The notes beneath the pieces are model-generated. The model ran no database searches. It was not told the DNA's origin and was given only the letters and a program-made list of their open reading frames with translations. 64,000 nt of DNA from Steinernema hermaphroditum (taxonomy: Eukaryota; Nematoda; Chromadorea; Rhabditida; Steinernematidae). Positions 38,663-49,241 of the stretch are shown piece after piece. Where the stretch lies: the NCBI GenBank assembly GCA_030435675.1, contig CM059622.1, positions 5,766,001-5,830,000 of the forward strand, written 5' to 3'. Position numbers and translations under genes: made by a program. Each line of letters starts with the position of its first letter. Within the stretch, counting starts at the first letter, position 1.

Positions 38663-39206
38663 AAGCAATCAATTGAAGTCTCACTCGTGTCACGGTGGTG
38701 AGCGGTCGGTCCCTCCGGTCGCTCTTTGAGCGTCTGGTTGGTCTGATGGCAAACCCTATGGCATCTGTGAGTTTTCCGGCTTCCAGAGGGAATTGGGACA
38801 CCCGGAAGCCGTAGTCCCACCACCGCTGATAACAAGATGTCCGACGCCAGGAATCCAGCTGCGTGAGAAGTCACCCGGAAGGTCGCCGACGCTCTGAGGA
38901 CGCCACCACCAGCGAAGACGCAACACCCGGACCACGGAATCATCTCTCCGAAGCAGATGCGAGCTCAGAAGCCTCCTCTGTGCTGCAAACGCCCCGAAAA
39001 GAAATATTCCGTCACCGTTTCTGGATTTTCGCCGATTCGCAGATGCCCCATGAAGCGCGCCGTCTACGACCGGTCCGACGACTACACCACACCAGGGATG
39101 AAGCTGGCTGCAAAGTGATATCCTCTGTTGTCTATTTCCGGTGTCGTGCAAGGCGCAATGCCTTGGATTCACGAAATAAAGTAAGTAAGTAAGTAAGCAA
39201 TCAATT
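38663..39206 (+). mobile_element. SINE-like retroposon copy A
   Basis: The 520 bp element (38675-39194) is bracketed by a perfect 12 bp target duplication AAGCAATCAATT (38663-38674, 39195-39206). It starts near CTCACTCGTGTCACGGTGG and ends GATTCACGAAATAAAG plus a (TAAG)n tail. It is homologous over its whole length to the copy at 53835-54341. No coding capacity is seen. Confidence 0.88.
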
Positions 39207-40766
39207 ACAGGGCGAAACAGGTATCAGATAGATAGACGTCTAGAGAATTTGTTGTCTAGATTGAGTGTATCGAGTCAGGACCTGTTGGTCCGGGCTCAAA
39301 ACTTGATGATACTTAGTTTTTCTATCGGAAACACCTATTATATACAAAGCGAACACCTACGGGTTCTTTGATGCTGACGGGTCTGTGATGAGTCATGAGC
39401 TGTTGGAGAAATTAAATTAACTTCAGAGACATTCCAGGCATCATCTAGGCTTGCACCGTTCGTCTTTCAGACACCGCTTCACACTTGCCATAGAAATGGC
39501 TGTCACTGTCTGCAACGTTTGTCTTACAGACAGATATCAAAAGATGGGAGAATATCTTTTTCTCTCGAAGAAGAGGATCCGTCGCTACTCAAGTAGACGA
39601 CACTTTTCTGAACGAATCTGCTAAGATCTGAATTAAACCATCCTCAAGGGCTTGCACAGTACTGTATCTTTTGCAGTTTCTGTGCAGGAGGCTCAGCCAA
39701 TTCTCAATCTCAATTCTTCGATTCCTCAATTTGAATTCCCGGAGGTCTCCCCGTTTGAGTGATCTTGGAGAAGTTCCTTAAAACAGGACAAATTGACATC
39801 CTCCGACCCTTTTCAATTTTTGCAATGGGGCGGATTCAAGAAACATGGCTGCAGGATGTGCCATTAGGCAAAGCCAAAAATCAACGAGGAGTCTTGAAAA
39901 CAACTGCGAACCATTCAAGGGAGCATACTTCGCGATGCACCAGTCTTGAACACTTCGGCGATCAGCAGAGTGACTGGATTGGACCTAGGCAGTGAAGCGA
40001 ACTGAGCCGGAGCCAAGCCACGATTCGGATTCACTGCTTCTGGAAGATTCTCACAAATTTAATATTGACCCATGGACTGGATGCACCTTCTTTAAACTTT
40101 GCCAGCAGCTTGCTGAAAGAAGTTCTTTGAAGAGGCTACAGTTTACCCATGCGAGAACTCCTTCATTTTCACACTGAGCACAAAAAGCAACAAAAACAAA
40201 AACATGGAAGGCAAATCGCAAGAGGAGAGTGAATCTAAAGCCGTGTGTTCGCGCTTCCTTAATAAAACCAACGAGTATCTATAGGTTCAACGACGGTAAC
40301 CCTAATAGTTACGTATTTTTCATGTGCAATCATATCGTCGAGAATCGTTATGAAAAGGACGAGTCGGATCTGTTCCTTGTGTTTCCAAATAAGTCTTATT
40401 TCTTGCAGTGGAAGAAAGCTTCAGAAGAAGCTCCGACTACAAGGGAACACAGCTAAATAGAGAATGAGGATCGAGCTTGGCTTTATTAGAATGGTAGGCA
40501 TTGTGGCGGGTCATGAAACTCGATAGAGGGCTGCTCGTGTCTGACCTGGATGCCTTACCTTGTAAGCCGGATTTTCATCCAGAAAACTTGACCTGTTAGA
40601 GTATAGCCTCACCTTAGTCCGGAACGGGGGTCTCATGCCGTTCCTTTTAGAAGCTAGCCTCATCGCGCCGCACCTTACTTTCTCCAATTTATTGAATGTT
40701 ATGCGATGAAAGAGATCTGATCAAATTTTTAACACGTGCAGCCTTTTCTTCGTCTTCGTTTCTCAT
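39207..40766. other. Intergenic region, no supported gene
   Basis: Only short open frames without family-like content. Words such as GTCTAGA and CAGACA recur at 39230-39540. The 3' UTR of the BCL9-like gene should lie at the right edge. Confidence 0.4.
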
Positions 40767-42375
40767 TTAGGCCGGGAACGGGGGTCGCATGCCGTTGGGG
40801 AAGACACCAGGCGGCATCATTCCGGCGCCAAAGGCAGGGGAGAAATGCGGAAGCTGTCCGGGTGGTCCTCCGTAGGGAAACGCCGGAGGGGCGACGGCAG
40901 TGGAGTGGGGACGAGCTGAAAGACGCCGTGGAGGCAGGTTTAGGGAGTGAACCTACAGGGCATGTTCGGGGGGAAGGCGGGGGAACTGGCGGCGCCGGTG
41001 GGGACGGAGTTGGGTCCGAAGAAGGGTGATGCTAAAGGTGAATTGGATTACGGTAGACAAGAGGGCGAATACCGGCAGGAGGAATGGCGGGGCTAGGGGT
41101 GGCGGAGCCCATCGGGTTCGGGGGCATTCCATGCGGGACCATCGGATTCATCGGGAAGGAGGACATCGAAGAAGGGAAGGAAGGCATGGAGGACGGAGGC
41201 ATCTGATGGGCGCCGGAGGACGATGACGGTATTTGGGGCATTCCTGGGGGCATCATCATTCCAGAAGAAGAAGCCATTCCGGGCAGCATGCCCGAGGTTG
41301 GGGGCATTCCCATAGAGGGAGACATTCCAGGCATCATTCCACCGGGGTTAGGCATGCCCGGCATGGGACCGGAGACGGGAGGCATCATGCCAGAAGAAGG
41401 CGGCATCGGAGGCATCCCCGGGTGGCCGCCCATCGGTCCTGAATACCGTAGTCACTCTCGAAATGACCCTCGATGCGTACCTGGAGGGAAAAGGCCAGGA
41501 ACGGGAGAATTCATCCGGGGTCCAAACCCGGCCATCGGCGGGTATCCGCCGTAGCCATGAGGATATCCAGGAGGCCCCATTCCCATGCCGGGAGGCATCA
41601 TGTGGGGCGGGGGAGGGTACGGTCCCCCGGGGAAAGGTCCCCTGAAGGCCGGGTGTCCAGGCCTGACTCCCATCGGGAAGGGCCCGTTCATCGGTGGCAT
41701 CTGCTTCTTCAGGTCCGCCCCCAGCGACATCTCGATCTCTTCCAGTTTGTCGAACTTCCTCCTGAAAGGACTCTCAGAGGGAGCGTCAAGAAGGGCACTA
41801 ACTGTGTGGACACGGGGTCGACGGCGGCCTTCTTGGCCGGCGGGTGGTAATTAGTCTGCTCGTCGGCCATCTGCTGCATCCTCATCAGAGGACTCACTTC
41901 CACCTTCGGCTCCGTCCTCGGCTCGACGTTCTCGTCGTTCCCCGACTATAAATTTGAGATCAGATAAAGGCAAAAAGAGGAAATGGACTTTGTTGGAGGG
42001 GGACTGCGTTTTGCATATGAGATACATTCTTAATGGACCCTGGAAAGGGGGTGTTTCGAAGGGTCAGGCACCAAGATGGGATTTGAGAGGAACTTTTCTA
42101 GAGGAGGGTAGTCTTTAGGGTAGAAAAATGAGCTTCAGTATTTCCTCGAGTCTGGCCTTATAAAACGATTTTGACCCAAAGGATCGTCGCCCGACAATGA
42201 ACAACATCAATTCAGCACATCACCTCCACATTCTTTTTCAAAGACTCTTTACCTGGGAAGGCTGATCGTTGACGTTCTTCTTGTGCCACTCGAAGATGGA
42301 CGCGTACTCTCCCTGGTAAACACTCTCCGAGGCCTTGTTGGCCATCTCCGTCGTGAAGAGGAATGTTTCCGTCAT
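40767..42375 (-). CDS. BCL9/Legless-like protein with HD1 motif
   Basis: Six exons (42375-42253, 41945-41803, 41761-41481, 41438-41073, 41031-40957, 40915-40767) join in phase to 378 residues. The N-terminal exon reads FLFTTEMANKASESVYQGEY, closely matching HD1 of BCL9/Legless, the helix pair that binds the PHD finger of Pygopus in the Wnt/beta-catenin enhanceosome. The rest is low-complexity Pro/Met/Gly sequence (MPGMPNPGGMMPGM-type), as in BCL9 proteins. A clear HD2 (beta-catenin-binding helix) is not evident; KFDKLEEIEMSL is a weak candidate. An upstream coding exon is possible, because the first exon starts at a TTTTGGCAG acceptor two codons before the ATG. It could be another TEMANKA-bearing family, but I know of none. 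Confidence 0.68.
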
Positions 42376-42993
42376 CTCCACCTGCCAAAAAAATACGAAT
42401 GAAACGCGCTTCTTCTCGGCGCGATCGATCCGATCACGGCGAACGGGCGGTCACTCGGCGCTAATCATTGGTGTCCGGCCCGGCCCCTCCTCCGCCGGCG
42501 GCAAACGTGAGGATTTGAACGCGCGGCGCGACCCCCCGTCGACCTCTTGAGAGGCGATCCATGCGCCGGATCGGCGCCGCTTGACCCGATCGGTGGCCCA
42601 TCGTTGCCGACGAAAACGTATTGTGCGAAAGCGCGTCACGCGATTCGCCGACGTCTCTGTCTCGTAGACTGTGAGCGTGCTTTTGGTAGCGTCTGTACAG
42701 CCATTCCGTCTCTAGACAGCGTAGAACTGTCTAGGACCCGCTTTGAGACAGAAGAAACGATACCCAAAGGGCAGGGAGAGGCGTAAACCGTCAAGTTGTT
42801 CCTTTCGTCGCGTAAAACGGTGTTGGCGCCCGATTTACGACCGTCGCGAGGGTGTTTGGGCGCTGTTGTCAGTTTCCCTCGCGCGCGCCGGCTTCTCCCC
42901 TCATCCCGAGTGTTTGCACAGTGCACAGTCTTTCCAGCTAATCGTTCCATCTTGTTCACCCTTCAGGCTCGATCCGATGACGGCAGCGGTGAA
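42376..42993. other. Divergent intergenic region
   Basis: Promoter space between the BCL9-like gene (-) and the Ly6-type gene (+). CAGAC/GTCTG words occur at 42650-42760. No gene is seen. Confidence 0.4.
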
Positions 42994-43744
42994 ATGAAGC
43001 GCCTTCTGCTCCTTCTCCCCTTCCTGCTGCTTGCGGCTAACGCGGACACCCACAGTCGGTGCTATAAATGCGCTTCCCTGCACGTCATTATGGTAATGTA
43101 AACCAAACAGAGTGCCGCCCTAAACCGCGCTGTTCGCAGAACTGGCATCGCTACTTCGGCGTGCTGAACGAGATGGAATCGATCGTCGAGGAATCCTGCG
43201 TCAACGACACGGCCGTCCACGAGTTCGTCAGGTGCAAGGGATCATGTTTGACGCTGAATATCACGGGAACCACGAAAAGTGGGAATCCCTACGTTGCAGG
43301 TACGGTAGCAGGGCGGGGAAGAACGAAGGGTACGGTAGTTCGCAGAACAAAAAGACAGATGCAAATAACCTGACGCAGAGTATTTCTGAGCTATTGTACC
43401 CCTTAAGTCAAAAGAGACCCTAGATGAGCCGCACTATCTAGTCAAGAGTCAAATCCCCTCATTTAGGAGTGCTCCGCGGCTGCGAAACGCACTTCTGGAG
43501 GAAAGCCCACAACGTCTCCGAAGGCGAAAAGGAGTGTCTCGTGCGGAACAAAGAGTATCGGGGCAGAGAGTACACCGCAGAGTATTGCTTCTGCAGAGGG
43601 AACCATTGCAACGGCCCTAAGCCCGAGTCGCCGGAGTTCAAAGCGGCGCGTCTACAGAAACGACCCTATCGGAGGGGCGAAACTCATTCCCTTACCATCC
43701 CAGTGCTCATCTTTCCCCTTTTGTACATACTACATTGGCTGTGA
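42994..43744 (+). CDS. Ly6/three-finger GPI-anchored-type protein, frame problem
   Basis: A signal peptide (KRLLLLLPFLLLAANA) leads into CYKCAS, the usual start of a Ly6 domain. The middle (NQTECRPKP, EESCVND, CKGSCLTLN) and the last exon (43467-43744; CETHFWR, CFCRGNHCNGP) complete the cysteine pattern and end in a hydrophobic tail suited to GPI addition. Intron 43300-43466 splices in phase. However, the signal-peptide frame hits TAA at about 43098, and the NQTEC frame is shifted by two bases. No GT-AG intron of believable length repairs this between 43060 and 43110. Either an indel or sequence error lies there, or a non-standard splice is used. Ly6 proteins in worms modulate receptors and channels at the cell surface. 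Confidence 0.65.
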
Positions 43745-44203
43745 ACAAATATACGGTGCTTATCGAAGTTCTCATATTGAGAAACGTGTGAAATGTCATT
43801 TACATGAACAAAAACCGACTCGCTAATTCGGGAAGCGCAAAAATAACACGAGCACAGACACAACGTCTATCAGACAGAATAATGCAGACACGAAAATTGA
43901 AAAAAGTCTGTAACAATCGTGTTTCTGTTTGAAAGAAGTGGACGTCGTCTAAGCTGGGTCCACTAGACTTTGTCTGCAGTTTTCGAGGATTCAAAAACTC
44001 ACATTTCCTCCGACGATTTCTCAAATCGCGTCAGGATCCATCGGAAACCTCGCATCCCATCGGGATTTCGTAATACAACTTTCTCTCGCTCGCTTAAGTG
44101 GCGGTTCCGATCACATTTTGATTTCGTCGTCTCTGTGTGTCATGCTCATTGACTGTGTTGTGTCCCTAAGGTGTGTCTACCTGCAGATTACTGTCTCCCC
44201 GCG
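43745..44203. other. Intergenic and promoter region of tdpt-1
   Basis: No gene is seen. The sequence is A/T-rich with CTGTCT-like words, leading to the tdpt-1 start. Confidence 0.4.
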
Positions 44204-45401
44204 ATGGCGTCGGAGCAGATCAACTATGAGAAGGTGATGGCGGACTTCGTGGAGGTCACGAATACAGACGAGGCATGCGCCCACTTCTTCCTCCAGGACA
44301 CCAACTGGAACCTTCAAGAAGGTGTTGCCGCCTACTTCAGCACCTTGAACGCCGTCGGACCGGTCATCGAGCGCCAGGAGAACCGCCACGAAGACTCGCA
44401 AGGGAAAATCATCGACCTGGTGAGCAGCGAGGAGGAAGAAGAAGCGGGTCCGTCGCCATCGAAGAGAGCTCGAGGTGCGCAGTGCGACCCCAGCTCGGTC
44501 AAGGAGCTCGGGGTGGTCTCGTGGAACATCGACGGCACCGAGATGGCCACTCTGAACACCCGAATGAAGGCCGTTCTTTGCATCATTGCTCGGTGAACCA
44601 TACGCTCGGACTCGGAAGTCTTACTGTTGGTGCTTTGCAGATTGAACCCTGAAGTCATCTTATTGCAAGAAGTCGTCCCTCAAGCCCTTCTCTTTCTGCA
44701 GCAGAATCTAGGCAAGATGTACAACATCATGGAAGGGGCGGCCGTCTCTCAAGGAGAAGCCTTCCCGTACTTCACGGCCGTCATCATCAGCAAGAACATC
44801 CGCATTGAGAAGAGTTCGTTCCAACCGTTCAGGAATACCGGAATGGGCCGTGGACTCCAAGTCGTAGAAGTGAGTTTGATGGCCTCCGAATCAACTGTTG
44901 ACGAACTCTGTTCAGTGCAATTACAGCGGATTGCCGGTCAAGATTGTGAACTGTCATTTGGAGAGTATGAAGGACTTCAGCGAACAGAGGAAGGCTCAGT
45001 TCAAGGAACTGATGGGCACGCTCAAGAAATTTGCCGACGAAGACTCTGAAGCAGTCGTCGTTGGAGGAGGCGATCTGAACATTCGCGATGCTGAAGTAGG
45101 AGTCTCTGTCCGCCCAACTTTGACCAACACAGTTTCCTTTTAGATCGAAGCTTATCCGAACGGAATCAAGGACGCATGGATGGAAGCGGGATCAGAAGGC
45201 AAGGAACGCTGGACCTGGGACACATCGAAGAACGACAACAAGTTCAAAGGCAGCGTCCGCGCCAGATTCGACCGTCTCTACTACACAGGACCGCTGAACC
45301 ACGCTGACTTCTCGCTACATGGACAGAAGCGTATCCGCAATCTGGGGATGTTCCCGAGCGACCACTGGGCTGTCAGCTGCAGATTGTACCGTACCGAATA
45401 A
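44204..45401 (+). CDS. tdpt-1: Tyrosyl-DNA phosphodiesterase 2
   Basis: Four exons (44204-44592, 44641-44869, 44916-45095, 45144-45401) encode 351 residues. TDP2 cleaves the 5'-phosphotyrosyl bond left by trapped topoisomerase II. The N-terminus is a UBA-like helical bundle (DEACAHFFLQDTNWNLQEGV) and is followed by an acidic linker (SSEEEEEAG) and a basic KRAR. The endonuclease/exonuclease/phosphatase core shows VVSWNIDG, ILLQEV (metal-binding Glu), VNCHLES, GGGDLNIRD and the terminal PSDHWAV with the catalytic His. All four hallmark motifs are intact. A Tc1 element inserted about 150 bp past the stop codon may affect its 3' end. Confidence 0.95.
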
Positions 45402-45553
45402 TCTTTTGCATGTACATACGTCTACCCGGTGAGCTGTTCGTTTTTTCTCTTTGTGAATACCTCAGTATAATATTTTGTGAGATCAGAAATCGTTCGACTC
45501 GTGTTGTGCCGTTGTGTACGATTCTTTTGCCGTTTGGTCTATTTATAGCTGTA

Positions 45554-45800
45554 CAGTGGCGAGCATAGAAATAGCCGCACTACATATTGGAAAAATGTTT
45601 GGTCATTTTGAGAACGGTTTGCCTCGCATGCTTCGATGGTAATGCGTGTATGATGTGCAGAATTTCCTGGAGAATTTGGCTGTGCCAGCTAGAATGACAG
45701 AAAAATAGTTCTAGCTTAGCACGGCCTGAATTCAGACCGAGGGTGCCGATTTTACGCGGGCACAGAAATAGCCGCACTTTGAATGTTCTTTTTTATTGCC
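45554..45800 (+). repeat. Left TIR of the Tc1 element
   Basis: About 247 bp, matching 46968-47214 in reverse complement. Both arms encode the same fortuitous 65-codon frame, which shows identity over at least 198 bp. Confidence 0.92.
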
Positions 45801-45851
45801 GAAAATTTTTAACAAAGAACGTAAAAACAACAGGCTACATACAACAATGAT

Positions 45852-46877
45852 CTAGTACCTTGTCGGAAATCCTTTACTTGCGATGACAGCTCTACAGCGA
45901 CGTTGCATGGAGTCGACAAGGCTCATGCAGCGGGTCACGGGTATGTTTCTCCAGGCTTGTTCGATGCTGACTGACAATTCGGCAAGGCTCTTAGTTTTCT
46001 TTGCCTGCACCACCTTCTCAATGTCGTTCCACAAATTCTCGATCGGATTCAGATCCGGGCTTTGAGCTGGCCAATCTAGAACGCGCCACTTATTCTTCTT
46101 ATACCAAGCCTTCGCGATCTTACACGTGTGTTTGGGATCATTATCTTGCTGGAAAATCCAATTTCGGCCGAAATGTTGGCGTGCATATGGCTTCAGCACC
46201 TTCTCCATGATATCCACATACTTCTTTCCATCGAGAATTCCGTCAATATGAAAAATTGGACCAACTCCGGACCGCCGGAAGCCCGCCCATACCATCACAG
46301 AACCGCCGCCATGTTTAACAGTTACCTTGGTGCAGCGTGGATCGAATTCTTCACCGACGTACCGTCTCACATACGTCTTTCCGTCGGACCCTAGCCGGTT
46401 GAACTTCGATTCGTCCGTGAATAACACTTTGGCCCAGTCTTCAGGCTGCCAGGTGATGTGCTTCTTAGCGAAGGCAATTCGAGCTTCTCGGTTTTTCTTC
46501 GACACGAGCGGCTTCTTGCGGGCGACTCGTCCCATCAATCCGACTTCGTTCAAACGTCGTCGGACAGTCCAAACGCTCAGATTGAAGCCGGGAGATCCAC
46601 TCAATTCATTCTGGATATCCACAGCAGTCTTCATCCTATCCGCTTCAGACATCATCCTGATCTTTCTATCCACACGGTCCGTACTTTTTCTTGGTTTCGG
46701 CTTCCTTACCGGATTTTCCACATTTCCTCGACTCTTCTGTATCGTTTTCACGGCATTTCGCACTGCCTTCTCCGAAATTCCCAACTTGTCGGCGATTCTT
46801 CGCATGGAATTACCTTCCTTCTTCAGGGTGTCGATACGAGCGCGTTGTTCAGGTGATATGTGTTTTCCCCGTCCCAT
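45852..46877 (-). CDS. Tc1-type DD34E transposase
   Basis: An intact ORF of 341 codons. The N-terminus has two helix-turn-helix segments (RIADKLGISEKAVRN and the WTVRRRLNEVG region) for binding the inverted repeats, with a basic GRPR-like linker (KPKPRKS). The catalytic domain has VLFTDESKF (first Asp), WIFQQDNDPKHT (second Asp) and SPDLNPIENLW (Glu), the DD34E triad, plus the glycine-rich KHGGGSVMVWAG. It cuts and pastes the element into TA sites. No inactivating change is visible. Confidence 0.97.
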   Translation of the reverse strand: MGRGKHISPEQRARIDTLKKEGNSMRRIADKLGISEKAVRNAVKTIQKSRGNVENPVRKPKPRKSTDRVDRKIRMMSEADRMKTAVDIQNELSGSPGFNLSVWTVRRRLNEVGLMGRVARKKPLVSKKNREARIAFAKKHITWQPEDWAKVLFTDESKFNRLGSDGKTYVRRYVGEEFDPRCTKVTVKHGGGSVMVWAGFRRSGVGPIFHIDGILDGKKYVDIMEKVLKPYARQHFGRNWIFQQDNDPKHTCKIAKAWYKKNKWRVLDWPAQSPDLNPIENLWNDIEKVVQAKKTKSLAELSVSIEQAWRNIPVTRCMSLVDSMQRRCRAVIASKGFPTRY

Positions 46878-46967
46878 TTTCTAAAAGAATTGAGTAACAG
46901 ATTAATAACAGAAATAACAGAGCACACAAAATAACACGTTACCGTCGGAGAAATTCACTCGAAAACT

Positions 46968-47214
46968 CACAATAAAAAAGAACATTCAAAGTGCGGCTAT
47001 TTCTGTGCCCGCGTAAAATCGGCACCCTCGGTCTGAATTCAGGCCGTGCTAAGCTAGAACTATTTTTCTGTCATTCTAGCTGGCACAGCCAAATTCTCCA
47101 GGAAATTCTGCACATCATACACGCATTACCATCGAAGCATGCGAGGCAAACCGTTCTCAAAATGACCAAACATTTTTCCAATATGTAGTGCGGCTATTTC
47201 TATGCTCGCCACTG
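46968..47214 (-). repeat. Right TIR of the Tc1 element
   Basis: Inverted copy of 45554-45800, with the same inner and outer AGAAATAGCCGCAC sites. Confidence 0.92.
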
Positions 47215-47335
47215 TACTTTTAGCCGGTAAGGCGAAATATGGTCTTTATACAGTAGTCTCTGACAAAAGAATGTTCCTGAACGAGGAGAAAAGACTATGA
47301 GATCGAATGACGGAAGGGAGGTTGATGTAACGTTT

Positions 47336-49241
47336 CTAGCAGAGCCAGGATTCGGGTACCCACTGCGTCTCGTTCTTCAGATGATCGAGAGCGTCCAACA
47401 GTCTGAATACACAGGCTTTGCAATTTGCCACACTTAGACAACTACCGCCAGACAATATACAGAATCGGTCTGCTATACAGAACAGACATACGTCTATAGT
47501 GTAGACGTTCGCGCTCCCCACAGACTGATTCTCCAAAACTGTCTGGCGGGAACTGTCTAAACGTCTGCAGCGTACCGTCTGAAAGTGACGTCATTGTTGC
47601 GGTTGACGAGTACGAGATCGAAACGTTTCGCGTGTTCGCTGGCGAGGAGCGCGGCGCTCTGCTCACACGTGGCGCGGATCTTTTCCTCGGGCTTCGAGCT
47701 CTCGCGGAGGCGATTCATCTGGAGGAACTCGTCCACGGAGGGCGGCGTAATGGCAACCACGTAGGGCATGAACTCGCCGTTGTAGAGGTATGAGAGTGCC
47801 TGGGGAGCGCAGTCCAGCACGCAGACCCTTCCGGAGCGAACCACACGGCGCACGGTCTCCGCGCTGGTGCCATAAAGCTGACCATCGAGTTCGCCCCACT
47901 CGATCATGTCGCCGGAGCGGATCTTCTCGAGGAGTTCCTCCTTGGTGGCAAAGTAGTAGTCGCGACCTTCTTGCTCGGCCGGTCGCGGTGCGCGAGAGGT
48001 ATCTGGAAGCGGATTCTCTGGGTTTTAAGCTCTTTTAGACAACTTACAAGGCACGACAGTGGCAAAGTGGTCGGAGTTGTCGCGAAGCAGAAGACTCTTG
48101 ATGGTGCGGCGCCCGACCCCGGGCGCACCGAGGAGCACGAGGACCCTCCTACCGTAGGGACTCATCATCCCGACGCGCTCCATGCTGAGTCGCGAGGGGA
48201 TGTAGCCCACGCGGGAGAGGTCGTTCACCTTCCGCGCCTGCATCCACTTCGCGTCCTCGCTCATCACCTGCACGACGTCCCCCTTCTTGAGGTCGATCGC
48301 CAGCCACGGTGTTGGCCGCTCCGCATCCTTCTCACCACAGTAGTCTTCGTTGATACGGTAGAAGAGCGACGGGCCGCTGTAGATGCCTGCGGGGACGAGC
48401 TTCAGCTTCAGCGTCCCCTTCAGCTTCTGGAGTTCGTTGGGGCCACTCAGAGGCTCGCCGTTCACCTCGGAGATTGTGTCGCCGGGTCGGAAGATGTGCG
48501 CCGCCTCCTTGTCCACTTTTGTGATCATGAGCTCACCTAAACCTCCTCTCACGGCTGCGACCTTTTTGAGGTGCATACCTGATACATAGTCCCACGTGAC
48601 ATGAGCCAGCTGATCGGAGTGGGCTGTGATGATCCGGGCCTGGTAGGCGGGTGCCAGAAGATGACCACTGCCGCCGTTCGCCTTCGCCGGCGAGCGGACG
48701 GTCTCCGCCTCCGACTTAGATTCCGTTTTCTGCGCTTCGGAGGCGTTCTTGATGGTCTCGGCCTCTGAGGCGGAGACCGCATGGTAGGTCTTCGTGGTGA
48801 GAACCCTCTCGGTCACCACCGTCCTTTTCTTCATGCCCGTTTCCGGGTCTACCGTAACCGTCTCCGACTGGCTCACCTGAGGATACTGATTGAGCCTCTA
48901 GTTCCAGAGAAAAGTCCCACCTGAATGTCGCTCTGGGGCTCCTCCTTCTTCGGGGTGGCAGCACTGATGATTACGGTAGGTTGGTTGGGATGGCTAGCGG
49001 GCCCGTTGGTCGCCTTCTTCTTGTTCTTCCGCTTCCCGGCTTTGCCTCCACTCGACTCGCTTTCGCTCCTCTTCACGATGCCGGTCGCCACCGAGGAAGG
49101 CGCCGCAGAAGGTCCATTTTCAGCTGTGGACGTCGAAGCGCCCTGTGTGCGCTCCAACTGCTCGATGCGCTGGAGGAGCGCGTGGAGACATTGCGAGAGA
49201 TTGTCGGCATTGGAGCGGAGCTGACTCAGCTCTACGTCCAT
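47336..49241 (-). CDS. MAGUK scaffold protein (PDZ-SH3-GK, MPP/p55-like)
   Basis: Four exons (49241-48921, 48876-48048, 48002-47576, 47402-47336) give 547 residues. Membrane-associated guanylate kinases organise receptors and junction proteins under the plasma membrane. The N-terminus is a predicted coiled coil (LSQLRSNADNLSQCLHALLQ) followed by a basic/serine-rich linker. The PDZ is recognisable by GLGELMITKV and FRPGDTISEVNGEPLSG. The SH3 has LAIDLKKGDVVQVMS and ARKV...GYIPS. The GK domain begins VLLGAPGVGRRTIKSLLL, a P-loop without the usual GKS (GRR), so it is probably non-catalytic as in other MAGUKs. It ends QWVPESWL, as p55-family proteins do. A 45 bp in-frame intron before GELMI is possible. 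L27 domains were not recognised. Orthology within the worm magu genes is unresolved. Confidence 0.88.
47434..47560 (-). repeat. Foldback in MAGUK intron 3
   Basis: Arms of about 40 bp (47434-47472 and 47521-47560; shared cores CCGCCAGACA / TGTCTGGCGG and GAATCGGTCTG / CAGACTGATTC) enclose about 48 bp. Arm identity is roughly 80 percent. In minus-strand (sense) RNA at least four of the differences become G:U pairs. Confidence 0.6.

Larger units (their letters stand above)
45554..47214 (-). mobile_element. Intact Tc1/mariner transposon
   Basis: The 1,661 bp element starts CAGTGGCGAGC and ends GCTCGCCACTG, flanked by TA on both sides. Terminal inverted repeats are about 247 bp long and look essentially identical. 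Each arm carries two direct copies of AGAAATAGCCGCAC, one at the outer and one at the inner end, about 200 bp apart. That is the IR/DR arrangement known from Sleeping Beauty-type elements. The transposase ORF is uninterrupted, so this is a recent and possibly active insertion between the convergent tdpt-1 and MAGUK genes. Confidence 0.96.

Noticed and set aside
45580..47188. Two identical 65-codon ORFs on opposite strands
   Set aside because: They are the same fortuitous frame in the left and right TIR of the Tc1 element, not genes.
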